From Rhizophagus irregularis (Eukaryota; Glomeromycota; Glomeromycetes; Glomerales; Glomeraceae), in the NCBI RefSeq assembly GCF_026210795.1, contig NC_089439.1, positions 2,604,001 through 2,668,000 of the forward strand: a DNA stretch of 64,000 nt. Direction: 5' to 3'. Every line of letters begins with the position of its first letter. Within the stretch, counting starts at the first letter, position 1. The notes beneath the pieces are model-generated. The model ran no database searches. It saw nothing but the letters and a program-made list of their open reading frames with translations, and was not told the DNA's origin. The position numbers and the translations under genes were made by a program. Below, in pieces: positions 36,832 through 46,708 of this stretch.

Positions 36832-37011
36832 ATGAGTGATGTAGACTTTTTATCGTTAATAATGGATGTACGTTTAAGACTTAGCGAGATCATTATTTTT
36901 TCAGTTCTTTTATTGAAAGGGTATGCATTTATAATTTACATTTTAGTTTTATTTTGTTTTATGGTTGGAAAGTATAATTATACAAATATATTATTTTCAT
37001 TGAAAACTTAG
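36832..37011 (+). CDS. Candidate small membrane ORF, 59 aa
   Basis: The ATG at 36832 opens 59 codons. MSDVDFLSLIMDVRLRLSEI is followed by a hydrophobic stretch (IIFSVLLLKGYAFIIYILVL). A typical donor (GTATGC, about 36920) and acceptor (AACTTAG at 37011) would remove a 92-bp intron and replace the second half with IRNVYIYFDKSFIEV. Both versions are short and the family is unknown, so chance is possible. It begins 85 bp after the 110-aa gene. Confidence 0.3.
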   Translation: MSDVDFLSLIMDVRLRLSEIIIFSVLLLKGYAFIIYILVLFCFMVGKYNYTNILFSLKT

Positions 37012-37380
37012 GATAAGAAATGTGTATATATATTTTGACAAAAGCTTTATAGAAGTTTATATAGATTTATTTATTTGTTTGTTTGTTTTTGGTTGCTGGT
37101 AATTGTTTGGCTAAAATTCAGAAGAAAACATGTTTTTTTCTTTTATTAAAGCTTTTAAAGTAATAAACAATATATTTTCCAATAGACCAATAAATTTTGT
37201 AAAATTATTTTTATTTGATAAATTCTTTTTTTCTACCCTTTTTACCCTTTTTCTTAAAAAACTACTAGTTAATATTCTCTTTCGCATAACTCTGAACTTC
37301 CCACCTTACGTTAAGGAAAAGTTGGCCAGATTTAACGAACATTAATAACGGCATAACGGCTAGAGTTAATAGTCAATACC

Positions 37381-37555
37381 TATTTTAAAGGGGCGTCCTT
37401 AACGTACAGTGGGGATGTACAATTTTAACGTACAAACTGGCCTGAATTTAGGAGTTATCCACTTGCACGTGATAGCGTTAACGTTAATTCCGGCCAGTTT
37501 GTACGTTAATATCGTACACCCTCAATGTACATTAAGGAACCTCATTTAAATAAGG
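37381..37555. mobile_element. Inverted-repeat element with about 70-bp arms
   Basis: The left arm contains CGTCCTTAACGTACAGTGG and TTTTAACGTACAAACTGGCC. The right arm contains GGCCAGTTTGTACGTTAATA and CAATGTACATTAAGGAACC. The arms are about 85% complementary over about 70 bp with a loop of about 35 bp (GTTATCCACTTGCACGTGAT). TTTTAAAG and CATTTAAA lie at the outer edges; the duplication is unclear. Foldback MITE, superfamily unassigned. It lies about 310 bp upstream of paralogue E. Confidence 0.65.
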
Positions 37556-37867
37556 GGATATCCTTAAAAGGTTAACGTTAAAGCTTTTAATTCACATTCA
37601 TAAAACTTTCTAGTACCTTTTCCGTACATTTTGCATAGATCCGGACCGACTGGGCCGGATGGATCTGCCAAAATAAAATAACGCTCTATAATACTAACGT
37701 ATGTAAGATCACGTGATTTTTCAGGATCGTTGTAATTTTAGCTAAATGTGAATAAGTTCAATTATATGGCGGATATTTTGCAACGTTTCTCAATTTTTGG
37801 TAAATAAAATAATTTTTTTTCTTTTTTTTTTTATTTCGCTCCCTTTTTTCTTTCTCTCGCATAAATC

Positions 37868-39475
37868 ATGACAGCATCATTTTTAATTTCAGAATGCTTG
37901 GAACAAATATTTTCAAATCTTCTTGATGAAAATCCTTCTCGTAATATTCAAAATCGTATTTCAACTAAAGATTTACATTCATGTACGTTAGTATCAAGAC
38001 ATTGGTGTAGAATATCAACACCATTTTTATACACTTATCCATTTCATCATTTTCGTCATTTAGCATATTTAGATTTTTATCTTGATGATGAAGCAATTTC
38101 ATATTTTAAATTGATTCGTACATTATTAAATTGTATTCCTAAAATTGAAATTGAACAAATTATAACAACAAACAATAATAATAATGATAATAATAATAAA
38201 GAAATTTCTTTCATACATAATTTAACAACATTTAATTATGTAAAATTTATTCGTGGATTAATATTTGATCAATTATTATTTAATACACGTAGATTATTAC
38301 ATTATCAAGAAATTTGGTTTCCAACTAATAATGATAATAAGATGGAATATAATCAATATTCAATTCCAATAATATATCATTTAATAAAATTTTTATGTAA
38401 ACATTGTAATAATTTAACAATATTAGAATTTCCATTTACTATACAAAATAATGGATTATTTCATAATATGATTGAATTATTAATTAATAAAGATAATAAT
38501 AATGGAAGAAATAAATTAATTAATTTAAGAGATTTATATTATATTGATAATATTAATAGACATGATGATTTATTAAATCTTTATTTGGCTTTAACAAATA
38601 ATGTTTGTAATCTTAATTTAATTTATCATGAAAAAATTGATTCTATAGAAAAAGCAAATTCATTATCAAAATTTATTTCATTACAAAAAAATTTACAACA
38701 TATTATTTTAACTGAAGATGAATTGGCTTCATTATTTTATATATTTGATGATATTAATATTGATTATTATTATAGTATTGTATTTAATTCATTATCAACT
38801 CAAAGTAAAAGTTTAAAAATATTAGAATTTATTAATTTATCATTTAATGAAATAAATGAAACTGCTTTAAATTCATTATGTTTACTTAATAATATTAGAG
38901 AATTAAAATTATATGAATGTGATTGGATAAATGATAATTTATGTTCTTGGGCAAATAATTTAAAAAATCTTGAAATACTTGAATATGTATTAAATTATAG
39001 TAGAGTTCTTCCTGTGAATTTCTTAATTCAATTAATTAAACTTTCTTTTAAAAATTTAATTAAATTAATATTATATTATAAAAGAGAACAAGATCAAGGT
39101 TTTCAATTAATTAATCATATTTCTTTATATTCTCATTCATTATTACATTTAGAATTACCAAAAATTTTTCCAAATGAATTGATTTCCATATTTAAATCAT
39201 GTAATAAATTAGTTTATTTAAGTGCTATATTATCAGATCATAATTCATGGGATGAACATTTTAGAATTTTGGGTAAATTTATTCCTAAAAAATTACAAAA
39301 AATTCGTTTTAAAAAGATGGATCATTTTGTATTTAGTAGTAATGAATTAAAATGTTTCCTTGAAGAATGTGTAAAAAGTAATAGTAAATTAAAATATTTA
39401 GAAATTAGTGGGAAATGTAGTGTTAAACAAGAATATTTTAATGTTGCTAATCAATTTGAAATTCATTTAATTTAA
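37868..39475 (+). CDS. F-box/leucine-rich-repeat protein (paralogue E)
   Basis: Intronless, 535 aa, starting MTASFLISECLEQIFSNLLD. The F-box covers about residues 4-60 (DLHSCTLVSRHWCRISTPFL). At about residues 99-112 there is an Asn-rich insert (TTNNNNNDNNNK) encoded by an AAT/AAC microsatellite at 38163-38201. The middle is leucine-rich. The C-terminal block has LLHLELPKIF, IFKSCNKLVYLSAIL, LGKFIPKKLQKIRF and FLEECVKSNSKLKYLEI. Almost all third positions are A or T, more so than in paralogue D. Its N terminus is closest to paralogue A. Likely an SCF substrate receptor, target unknown. Confidence 0.92.
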   Translation: MTASFLISECLEQIFSNLLDENPSRNIQNRISTKDLHSCTLVSRHWCRISTPFLYTYPFHHFRHLAYLDFYLDDEAISYFKLIRTLLNCIPKIEIEQIITTNNNNNDNNNKEISFIHNLTTFNYVKFIRGLIFDQLLFNTRRLLHYQEIWFPTNNDNKMEYNQYSIPIIYHLIKFLCKHCNNLTILEFPFTIQNNGLFHNMIELLINKDNNNGRNKLINLRDLYYIDNINRHDDLLNLYLALTNNVCNLNLIYHEKIDSIEKANSLSKFISLQKNLQHIILTEDELASLFYIFDDINIDYYYSIVFNSLSTQSKSLKILEFINLSFNEINETALNSLCLLNNIRELKLYECDWINDNLCSWANNLKNLEILEYVLNYSRVLPVNFLIQLIKLSFKNLIKLILYYKREQDQGFQLINHISLYSHSLLHLELPKIFPNELISIFKSCNKLVYLSAILSDHNSWDEHFRILGKFIPKKLQKIRFKKMDHFVFSSNELKCFLEECVKSNSKLKYLEISGKCSVKQEYFNVANQFEIHLI

Positions 39476-39803
39476 AATTTTAGATTCTTGGTAAAATAGT
39501 ATGCAAATAATAGAAAAATAAATATTAACAATTGACATTTGAATTGACATTTGTTAACAAAAAGTTTTAATACATAACAATTTTAATGTTACTATAGATT
39601 ATTAAAGTTCATTTGTTAACACAATATACTGTATGTACAGCTAAAACATTTCTATACCTAACCCATTAACTTCATTCAAAGGTCAGGAATACTATTACAG
39701 GATGAAATAATAATATCACATTATTAAGAAATATTTTCCATAATGATGGTCATCATCATAACATAGTTGAAACCATCTTTTTATTGTCCACACTCCACAT
39801 ATA

Positions 39804-40672
39804 CAGTGCTAGCAAAAAGCAATCGGAATTGCAAAAAAAGTAACCAGTGATTGAAATTGCTTCAAATTTTACAGATTTGTTGCCAAATGGGTTAATATTA
39901 AGTGTATAAAATTTCAGCTTTTCCTTGTATCACAATTAATTTTTTTTTTTCAAAAAAAACCATTAAAAATTTAAGCTAATAAAGATTTAATATTGCTCTT
40001 AGTCATTAACAATCAACATGTATAAATTCACAATGAAAAATTATAAACATAAAAATACATCTTTAATTGATTTATTAAAAAAATTTGGTTGTTACTTAAT
40101 TAGTTAGGTTTTCTATAAATTGATATTAATGTTGCTTTTAATCATTAAAAATAAAATAAATTTTAGAATTTAGATATATTACAACTTATTTTAATTGAAA
40201 TATTTTGAATATTATTAAACTAACATTAAAAAGACTTTATTATAATCCTTTATAATTATTTTAATTTTAATTTTTGAATTTTAGTTCTTTTTACTAAAAT
40301 TAAGGGTTTAGATTGCGATCAGTTAAGTAAAGAACTTTGATCTCAATTTTCTCAATAACCAACAAATAAGAAAGTGTCAAATTTTTTTTAATAAATTAAC
40401 TTGATGTAAACTTTAATTTAAAAACATTCAACCTTTTAATGAATTGCAATTTGAATGCTATAATCAGAATTTTCAGATTTTTTATAGGTTAAATATTTTA
40501 CAATTTTTTTTAAAATCAATTGTGAGACAAAGAAATAAGATAAAAGGCTGATAATTTATATACATATTAGTGACATATTTTGCAACAAATCTACAAAATT
40601 TGAAGCAATTTTAATCATTGGCTTCTCATTTATCGCATTTTTTGCAATTCCGATTACTTTTTGCTAGCACTG
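39804..40672. mobile_element. Tc1/mariner-like foldback MITE, 869 bp, TA duplication
   Basis: The left end begins CAGTGCTAGCAAAAAGCAAT and continues CGGAATTGCAAAAAA. The right end closes CGATTACTTTTTGCTAGCAC and TG. TA flanks both ends (39802-39803 and 40673-40674), as for Tc1/mariner elements. Inverted homology continues inward for about 200 bp (left GCTTCAAATTTTACAGATTT, right complementary AAATCTACAAAATTTGAAGC). The interior is AT-rich, and I saw no transposase or DD-E motif. It sits 329 bp after paralogue E. Confidence 0.8.
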
Positions 40673-40674
40673 TA

Positions 40675-42065
40675 TAATTTATTATATACGTCCCATAAAC
40701 CTAAAGCTGTAATACAAATAAATTTTAATTTTTGTCGATTTGAGTTGGATTTTTGTGTTTAATTAATTTGCTTCATAAATCCATTTCGTTGAACCTAATC
40801 CTGTAGCAAAGATTACGAGATGATGAAATGAAACGAGTGATATTACTTGCTCTCCATCGTTAAGATTCCTTTTTGTCATAGTTAAATTGAGTGCGGCGGA
40901 TTTTCAATACCAGGCGTCAATTATGCGTGTCGCTCTTATGAAAAGTTTCTGCGTACAGCAAATTTTCCCGCCACCTGATCCCGTCCCTATATTTATTGTA
41001 AATAAAATTTCAGACTTCATCATTTATAATACCTTTTTTTGCTTTTCGTCACCAACTAACCCTAGATGCGACTAGCAAATATAAGTACATAATAAATATA
41101 CAGCCAAATTTAGGCAATCCAATCTGATAACATAGTTATGAACAAAAAAATATCAAATTGTATGCAAATCAAACATTACTCCGCCTAATGATGGCGACGC
41201 ATCAGTGAATTCTACCCCAATATATATATTTCTGGGTTCTGTCACAGGTTCATGATGAAAACTTTTTTCGCGTTAACCAGTTCCTCCAGAAATAGCGCAA
41301 AAATATCACCGTTTTTGAATTAGTGTAATCAATTGATTTTTCGATACCAAAATATAAACCAACACCAAAAAAAGATAAAATCACAAAAATAAATATATAT
41401 ATAAATTCGTTTCATACGATAAATTTATTAAGGAAAAATAATATACTATAGTATATAAAAAATTAAAATCTAGTTTCGTTAGATTATTATAAAAAGTAAA
41501 AATATTCTTTAAAAAATGAATTTCCCCCTTAATATTATATTATTAAATCTTACAAAGTAAAAACTAACAACAAGAAAATATGAGCGAGCCATTAAAGAAG
41601 TTAATAAACTTTTTTAAATGATTATACTCTAAAGATTACAAATTTAAGTTAGAATTCGGTGATTATTAAAAAAAAAAATACAAATACAAATTTACCAAAA
41701 AAGCTACAAAATAATTATTAATAAATCTACTCATTCTAATCGACAATATTTTAGAGAAAATTTACATTGGAATTGAAAATAGGAATCTCAAACTCATTTC
41801 ATCTTTGAAAAATACTTTCATATAAAATACTCACTGAAAAATAAACTTTAAGTTATAAACCGTGAGAAATTTTCTACTAGTACGTACTTTATATCGCACT
41901 AATTTTGATCGTTGATCAAATCTTAACCAAAATAGAACTGGCTAAATTATGAAAAACCTTCCGTATAAAGTAACTTCGGGCCATACTTCGGACACTAATC
42001 TTATTTTGAGTACACAAAAACATGAATATATCCAAATGCGTGAAACCCCCTAAATGATTGACCGC
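40675..42065. other. Intergenic, no recognised gene
   Basis: The ORF at 40887-41075 has no supporting feature. The remainder is AT-rich, with nothing recognised before the paralogue F promoter. Confidence 0.45.
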
Positions 42066-42135
42066 ATTTTTATTAATTTCAAAAACTTTTTTTTTTTAAT
42101 TCAACGATTTTATTTACTTTCTCCTTTTTAAAACC
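42066..42135 (+). promoter_or_regulatory. 5' flank shared with paralogue C
   Basis: It contains ATTAATTTCAAAAACTTTTT followed by ATTTTATTTACTTTCTCCTT and TTTAAAACCATGG. The same order occurs on the minus strand before paralogue C (25522-25590). The homology shows that the duplication included the immediate promoter/5' UTR. Confidence 0.55.
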
Positions 42136-43740
42136 ATGGCAGCATCATTTTTAATTTCAGACTGTCTAGAAACAATTTTTTCAACCTTACTTGTCAAAAA
42201 TCCGATTAATTACACTTATTGTTATATATCAACTAAAGATATATATTCCTGTACGTTAGTTTCAAAACATTGGTGTAAAATCTCAACGCCATACTTATAC
42301 GCTTATCCATTTCATTATTTCGCTTATTCAAAGTCTCATTGGAACTACTATTATGAAGAAAACCCATCTTATTATAAACTAATTCGTACTTTATTAAGTT
42401 GCATTCCTAAATCTGAAATTGAACAAATTTTAATTTCAAATTCTTTTAATATACAAAAGTTATTACCCTCATATATTTCAGCAACTTTTAATTATATTGC
42501 TTTTATTCATGGTATAATTTTTGATAAAATATTATTAAATATAAATTCAGAGAAAGTAACTGATAATCAAAAAATATGGTTACCTCCTTATATTATTATA
42601 AATGATTTTCAATTCTCAGAAATATCAATTCCAATTATGAAATATTTTGTAGAATACTTGTGCAAACATTGTGATAATTTAACAACGTTGGATTTTCCAT
42701 TTGCAATATCAAATGATGATTTATCTGATAATATAATTAACTTGTTAACTTTTAATTATGATAATGGAATAAATAAGTTAACTAATTTAAAAGAATTAAG
42801 TTGTGTTTATAACGAAGTTTTTAACGAAGATATAAATAAAGATAGTGGAAAATTACCAAAGGATATTTATTTGGCTCTTTCAAATAACATTTGTAATCTA
42901 AATTTACTATATAATGAAAGTATGGGACCTCCTTTTGCAAATTCATTATCCAAATTTATTTCTTTACAAAAAAATTTGCAATATATTATATTATCAGAAA
43001 CAAAATATAGTTCAATCTTTTGTGATTATTTTGCTCCTTATAAATATAATGTTAGTTTTAATTCATTATCAACACAAAGTAAAAGTTTGCAAGTATTAGA
43101 TTTTAGGTATTTCGACTTTTCTGGAATAAATGAGGAGGCCTTAAACTCATTATTTTTACTTAAAAATATCAAAAAATTAAAATTAAATAATTGTAAAATA
43201 TATTATAATTTAAATTATTGGGCAAAAAATTTAACAAAACTCGAAGTTCTTGAATTTTATGATAATGATATTTCACTTAACTCAGCAAAATTTTTAACTC
43301 AATTATTTCAATCTTCTCCCAACACTTTAACTAAATTAATATTGAATTATAATAAAATAAACGCCAAACATAGCAGTAAATTAACACAACAAATCCCACT
43401 TTATTTACACTCATTAATTCATTTAGAACTTCGTATTATTACTATAGATCAATTAATTAACATATTTAAATCATGTATTGAATTAACTTATCTTAATGTA
43501 GCATTAAGTGGTAAAAAAAATTTCAAAGATTTAGGTAAATTTATTCCTAAAAGTTTACAAAAAATTCGTTTTGGAAATTTATTGTTTAAAAGTAATGAAT
43601 TGAAATTCTTTCTTGAAGAGTGTGTAAATAATGATAGCAAGTTAAAATATATAGAGATAGTAAACTGTGCGATTAAAGATAAGTATTTTGATGTTGTTAA
43701 AGAATTTGATGTGAAGCTAATTAAAGTATCAACATCATAA
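42136..43740 (+). CDS. F-box/leucine-rich-repeat protein (paralogue F)
   Basis: Intronless, 534 aa, starting MAASFLISDCLETIFSTLLV. The F-box covers about residues 4-60 (DIYSCTLVSKHWCKISTPYL). A leucine-rich middle follows, and the C-terminal block is partly changed (SLIHLELRIITIDQLINIFK, LGKFIPKSLQKIRFGN, FLEECVNNDSKLKYIEIVNC, YFDVVKEFDVKLIKV). It lacks the DDKPWEN motif seen in C, having GKKNFKDLGK instead. It is the sister of paralogue C, including the 5' flank, but lies on the opposite strand about 17 kb away. Likely an SCF substrate receptor, target unknown. Confidence 0.92.
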   Translation: MAASFLISDCLETIFSTLLVKNPINYTYCYISTKDIYSCTLVSKHWCKISTPYLYAYPFHYFAYSKSHWNYYYEENPSYYKLIRTLLSCIPKSEIEQILISNSFNIQKLLPSYISATFNYIAFIHGIIFDKILLNINSEKVTDNQKIWLPPYIIINDFQFSEISIPIMKYFVEYLCKHCDNLTTLDFPFAISNDDLSDNIINLLTFNYDNGINKLTNLKELSCVYNEVFNEDINKDSGKLPKDIYLALSNNICNLNLLYNESMGPPFANSLSKFISLQKNLQYIILSETKYSSIFCDYFAPYKYNVSFNSLSTQSKSLQVLDFRYFDFSGINEEALNSLFLLKNIKKLKLNNCKIYYNLNYWAKNLTKLEVLEFYDNDISLNSAKFLTQLFQSSPNTLTKLILNYNKINAKHSSKLTQQIPLYLHSLIHLELRIITIDQLINIFKSCIELTYLNVALSGKKNFKDLGKFIPKSLQKIRFGNLLFKSNELKFFLEECVNNDSKLKYIEIVNCAIKDKYFDVVKEFDVKLIKVSTS

Positions 43741-46509
43741 GGATCACGGATTATTAGTTGTTTTTCGCAAGAATTTGTACGACTGTATTATTAAAAATGC
43801 AATAAAATCAGTTGTTTTTTTTTTTGAACTTGTAATATATTTATTATGAAAGTAAAATGTTGGACTTATAAGAGTCTAGACCAGTAATTAACGAGATTGC
43901 TACTAACATTAATACAGTAATGTTGATGCCCCTAGAATATTCTTAATTTCGATACGTTTAATAATAAGCGAATCGGTCTTGATGCTACGATTTAAGATAA
44001 AAAAAGTAATTGAAAACGTACGTAGCATCACGTCTAAATTATTATCGCACTTTTCAAAATTGTGCTACCCCCTATAGATCATCTAATAAAAAAATTATTA
44101 GATTACAGGACAATTACCGGACAAAAATTGGACAATGTTGTCCTGTAATCGACCTGTAATCGTCCTGCAATCATAATCACTCAATCATCACAACGTACAC
44201 AGAATTCTGAAAACTGCGATAAAAAAATTATATCTCATGAAATTAATAATTTTTACTCACAAATTTTTCAAAAAAAAATTGACCATCTTGTTTTTGCAAG
44301 ATTTACTATGTTAAAACCGTAGCCGCGTAACGATCTTCGAATTACTGTAATCAGTGTAAACAGGAAAAATAAAATAAAAAAAAAAATGGAATTTTTTTAA
44401 AAACCCACGTCCACGAAAATGGAAAATAATAATTTTATTACATTTTTGGATGGAGATTAGAGTACAACTTGAAAATCTTAATTTCGGAACAGAAATTCCT
44501 CGGCAAGTATTCAACTTTTTTGAAATTTTGTGTAACAAAAGTTTTTAATCGCACCTTCTGTTAATAAAATTTATTGTTTTTAGAAAAATCCATTTTTTTT
44601 TTATTTTATTTTACTTTTACTTTTTTATACTGTTTATTATAATTCGAAAAACGGCAATAATAAATACGCAATACCGATGCAGATATGAAATTTTTAAAGC
44701 GGAACAATAAATTTATTTAAAAGTAAATCTTACATATTTACAAGTAAAATTTGATGACATTTCACACTTTAGTATAAGGATAAAGGGGAAAATTAGGGTA
44801 AGGGAAGGAAATTATGGTAAGGGAAAGATCAGGTTAAGGGAAGGAAATTAGAATAAGGGAAGAGGATTAGGGAAGAGATTGACAAGGAGTAAAAATGTCG
44901 AAATTGGAAATTCAATCTATTACAAATCAATGATTGATGCAACTTTCCACCAAACGCTCCTAAATTACTTAAATACATAAGACTCCTTTTTACTCGGAAA
45001 TATAAAAATAAAAATAAAATATTGTATTTACTATGCTTATCATTTATACATCGAAAGGGTATAAACATCATTAAAACGATAATTTTTTTATTCGTCATTT
45101 ACGAAGTATAAATGTTATACTAACACTTGTTATTAAGGTATAAACATCATTAAAACGATAATTTTTTATACGTCATTTACGAAGTATAAATGTTATACTA
45201 ACACTTGTTATTAAGGTATAAACATCATTAAAACGACTTTTTTTCTTAAGTCATTTACGAAGTATAAATTTATACTAACACTTGTTATTAAGGTATAAAC
45301 ATCATTAAAACGACTTTTTCTTAAGTCATTTCTAAGTTGCTTCCTATGCTTGTATGGATCAAAGTTTACAATTTTGATCCTTTTTTTTTTCATTTTTAAA
45401 TTGAACATTAAAACGTCATTTCTAACGAAGTACAAATGTGCTGTGCCACGGAGATGTCGAATTTTCTGATGTTTTCAAATCTTAAGTCGACTAATAAATT
45501 AGGTCTATTAAGGATTAATTCAATTATCCCTCTATTGATTTCATTATGTTGATAATGACAATAAGTCCTTGCAATGACAAAATTATCATTTCCAAGATAA
45601 TAAAGGAATAATTTATAAGGAAAATCAAGTAAGAATTTGCAAATGTAGATTGAAAATTGTTTTAATAAATATTTTGAATTTAACATTTTTAACTGCGAAT
45701 TTATACGTATCCCAATGCTTGTTTCAGACCTATATTTATATATTTTCGAATTTGGACGTGTAACAATCATGATAGGCTTTTAAATGAGAATATTTACGGT
45801 TAAATTGATGATCCAGATCCTTTCAGATATCATGTAACGATGCATACAATACCGCAGTATGTTGTCAGATAAGCATAAATTAAGAAATAATTTCTTAATA
45901 AGGATACTATCACAGGGACTTTCAAATACGTCTACAAAATTTTTTTTTTTTTTTTTACTACGAATTTCACGTACTAATTTTTTTATATAAACTATTAGAT
46001 TGAATTTTATTATTCGAGCCTACTTTTTTTTTCGAACGAATTCGTCTTTTCTAATTTATGAATATTCAATATTAAATTTTTTTGGCCTATAACAAAAAAT
46101 TTCACGAGAGTGGAATTTTTCGTTTGCGTGCTGACTAAAAATGTCATTTCATTCAAACTTATTAATGACTCATTCATTGTTCTACATAAGTACATTTAGC
46201 CTAATGACAATTAATAATATTCATATTATTTTATTTAAGGTTAGTCTATTTGTAATAAACTACCATTTATAACGGCAATAAATAATTTTATTAATTTCAG
46301 ATTAATTATTTTGGTAAAACCCCTGGTTTCATAGAATGTTTGCGACGCACAATGAATTTGTATGATTTTATTAGATTGAGATTGTGTGTACTACAGGATT
46401 ATTATTTGATGCCATATGATACGTAAGTACAAATTATTATTTCGGTAATATCAAATTTCATATCTTAAGTTACATGTAAACACCTTCATCCGGACGAGGA
46501 TGTGAATAA
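43741..46509. other. Intergenic with small repeats, no recognised gene
   Basis: It holds a perfect 13-bp inverted repeat (GATTACAGGACAA at 44101-44113, TTGTCCTGTAATC at 44138-44150) and G-rich AAGGGAA patches (44780-44880). A 78-bp tandem repeat is listed separately. The ORF at 45408-45770 (minus, 120 aa) is open but has no recognisable motif; I do not call it a gene. Confidence 0.45.
45058..45430. repeat. Tandem repeat of about 78 bp, four copies plus a remnant
   Basis: GGTATAAACATCATTAAAAC recurs at about 45058, 45137, 45214 and 45292. Each copy is followed by CATTTACGAAGTATAAAT and ACTAACACTTGTTATTAA in the first three units; the fourth is truncated, and a degenerate copy reaches about 45430. 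Minus-strand ORFs here (44829-45435) translate the repeat. Confidence 0.85.
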
Positions 46510-46708
46510 CCCTATAAAAAATTTTTATCCGAATATTTCCATTATTTCTCCGTGTCTTCCGTAAAAATTCCGTGAAAATGATACATTCACGGATATCCGT
46601 GTTAGCGAGATGAAAATTTCCATGATTTAAGGTTATAAATTCCATGAAAATGATACATTCACGGAAAAAACATGGAAAGATAAAACACGGATCAGATTTT
46701 TTACAGGG
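46510..46708. mobile_element. MITE-like element, CCCTATAAAA family, 199 bp
   Basis: It starts CCCTATAAAAAATTTTTATC and ends GATCAGATTTTTTACAGGG, with TAA on both sides (46507-46509 and 46709-46711). The interior has ATGATACATTCACGGA twice and TTAAGGTTATAAATTCC, parallel to the 183-bp element at 23347. The 152-codon minus-strand ORF at 46451-46909 spans the element and is rejected as a gene. Confidence 0.65.

Noticed and set aside
44770-44880. Telomere-like TTAGGG/TAAGGG words
   Set aside because: The spacing is irregular (TTAGGGTAAGGGAAGG, GGTTAAGGG) and no true tandem TTAGGG array is present.
45408-45770. 120-codon minus-strand ORF
   Set aside because: No recognisable motif, start context or splice structure, and its 3' part overlaps the degenerate 78-bp tandem repeat. 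Not excluded, but unsupported.
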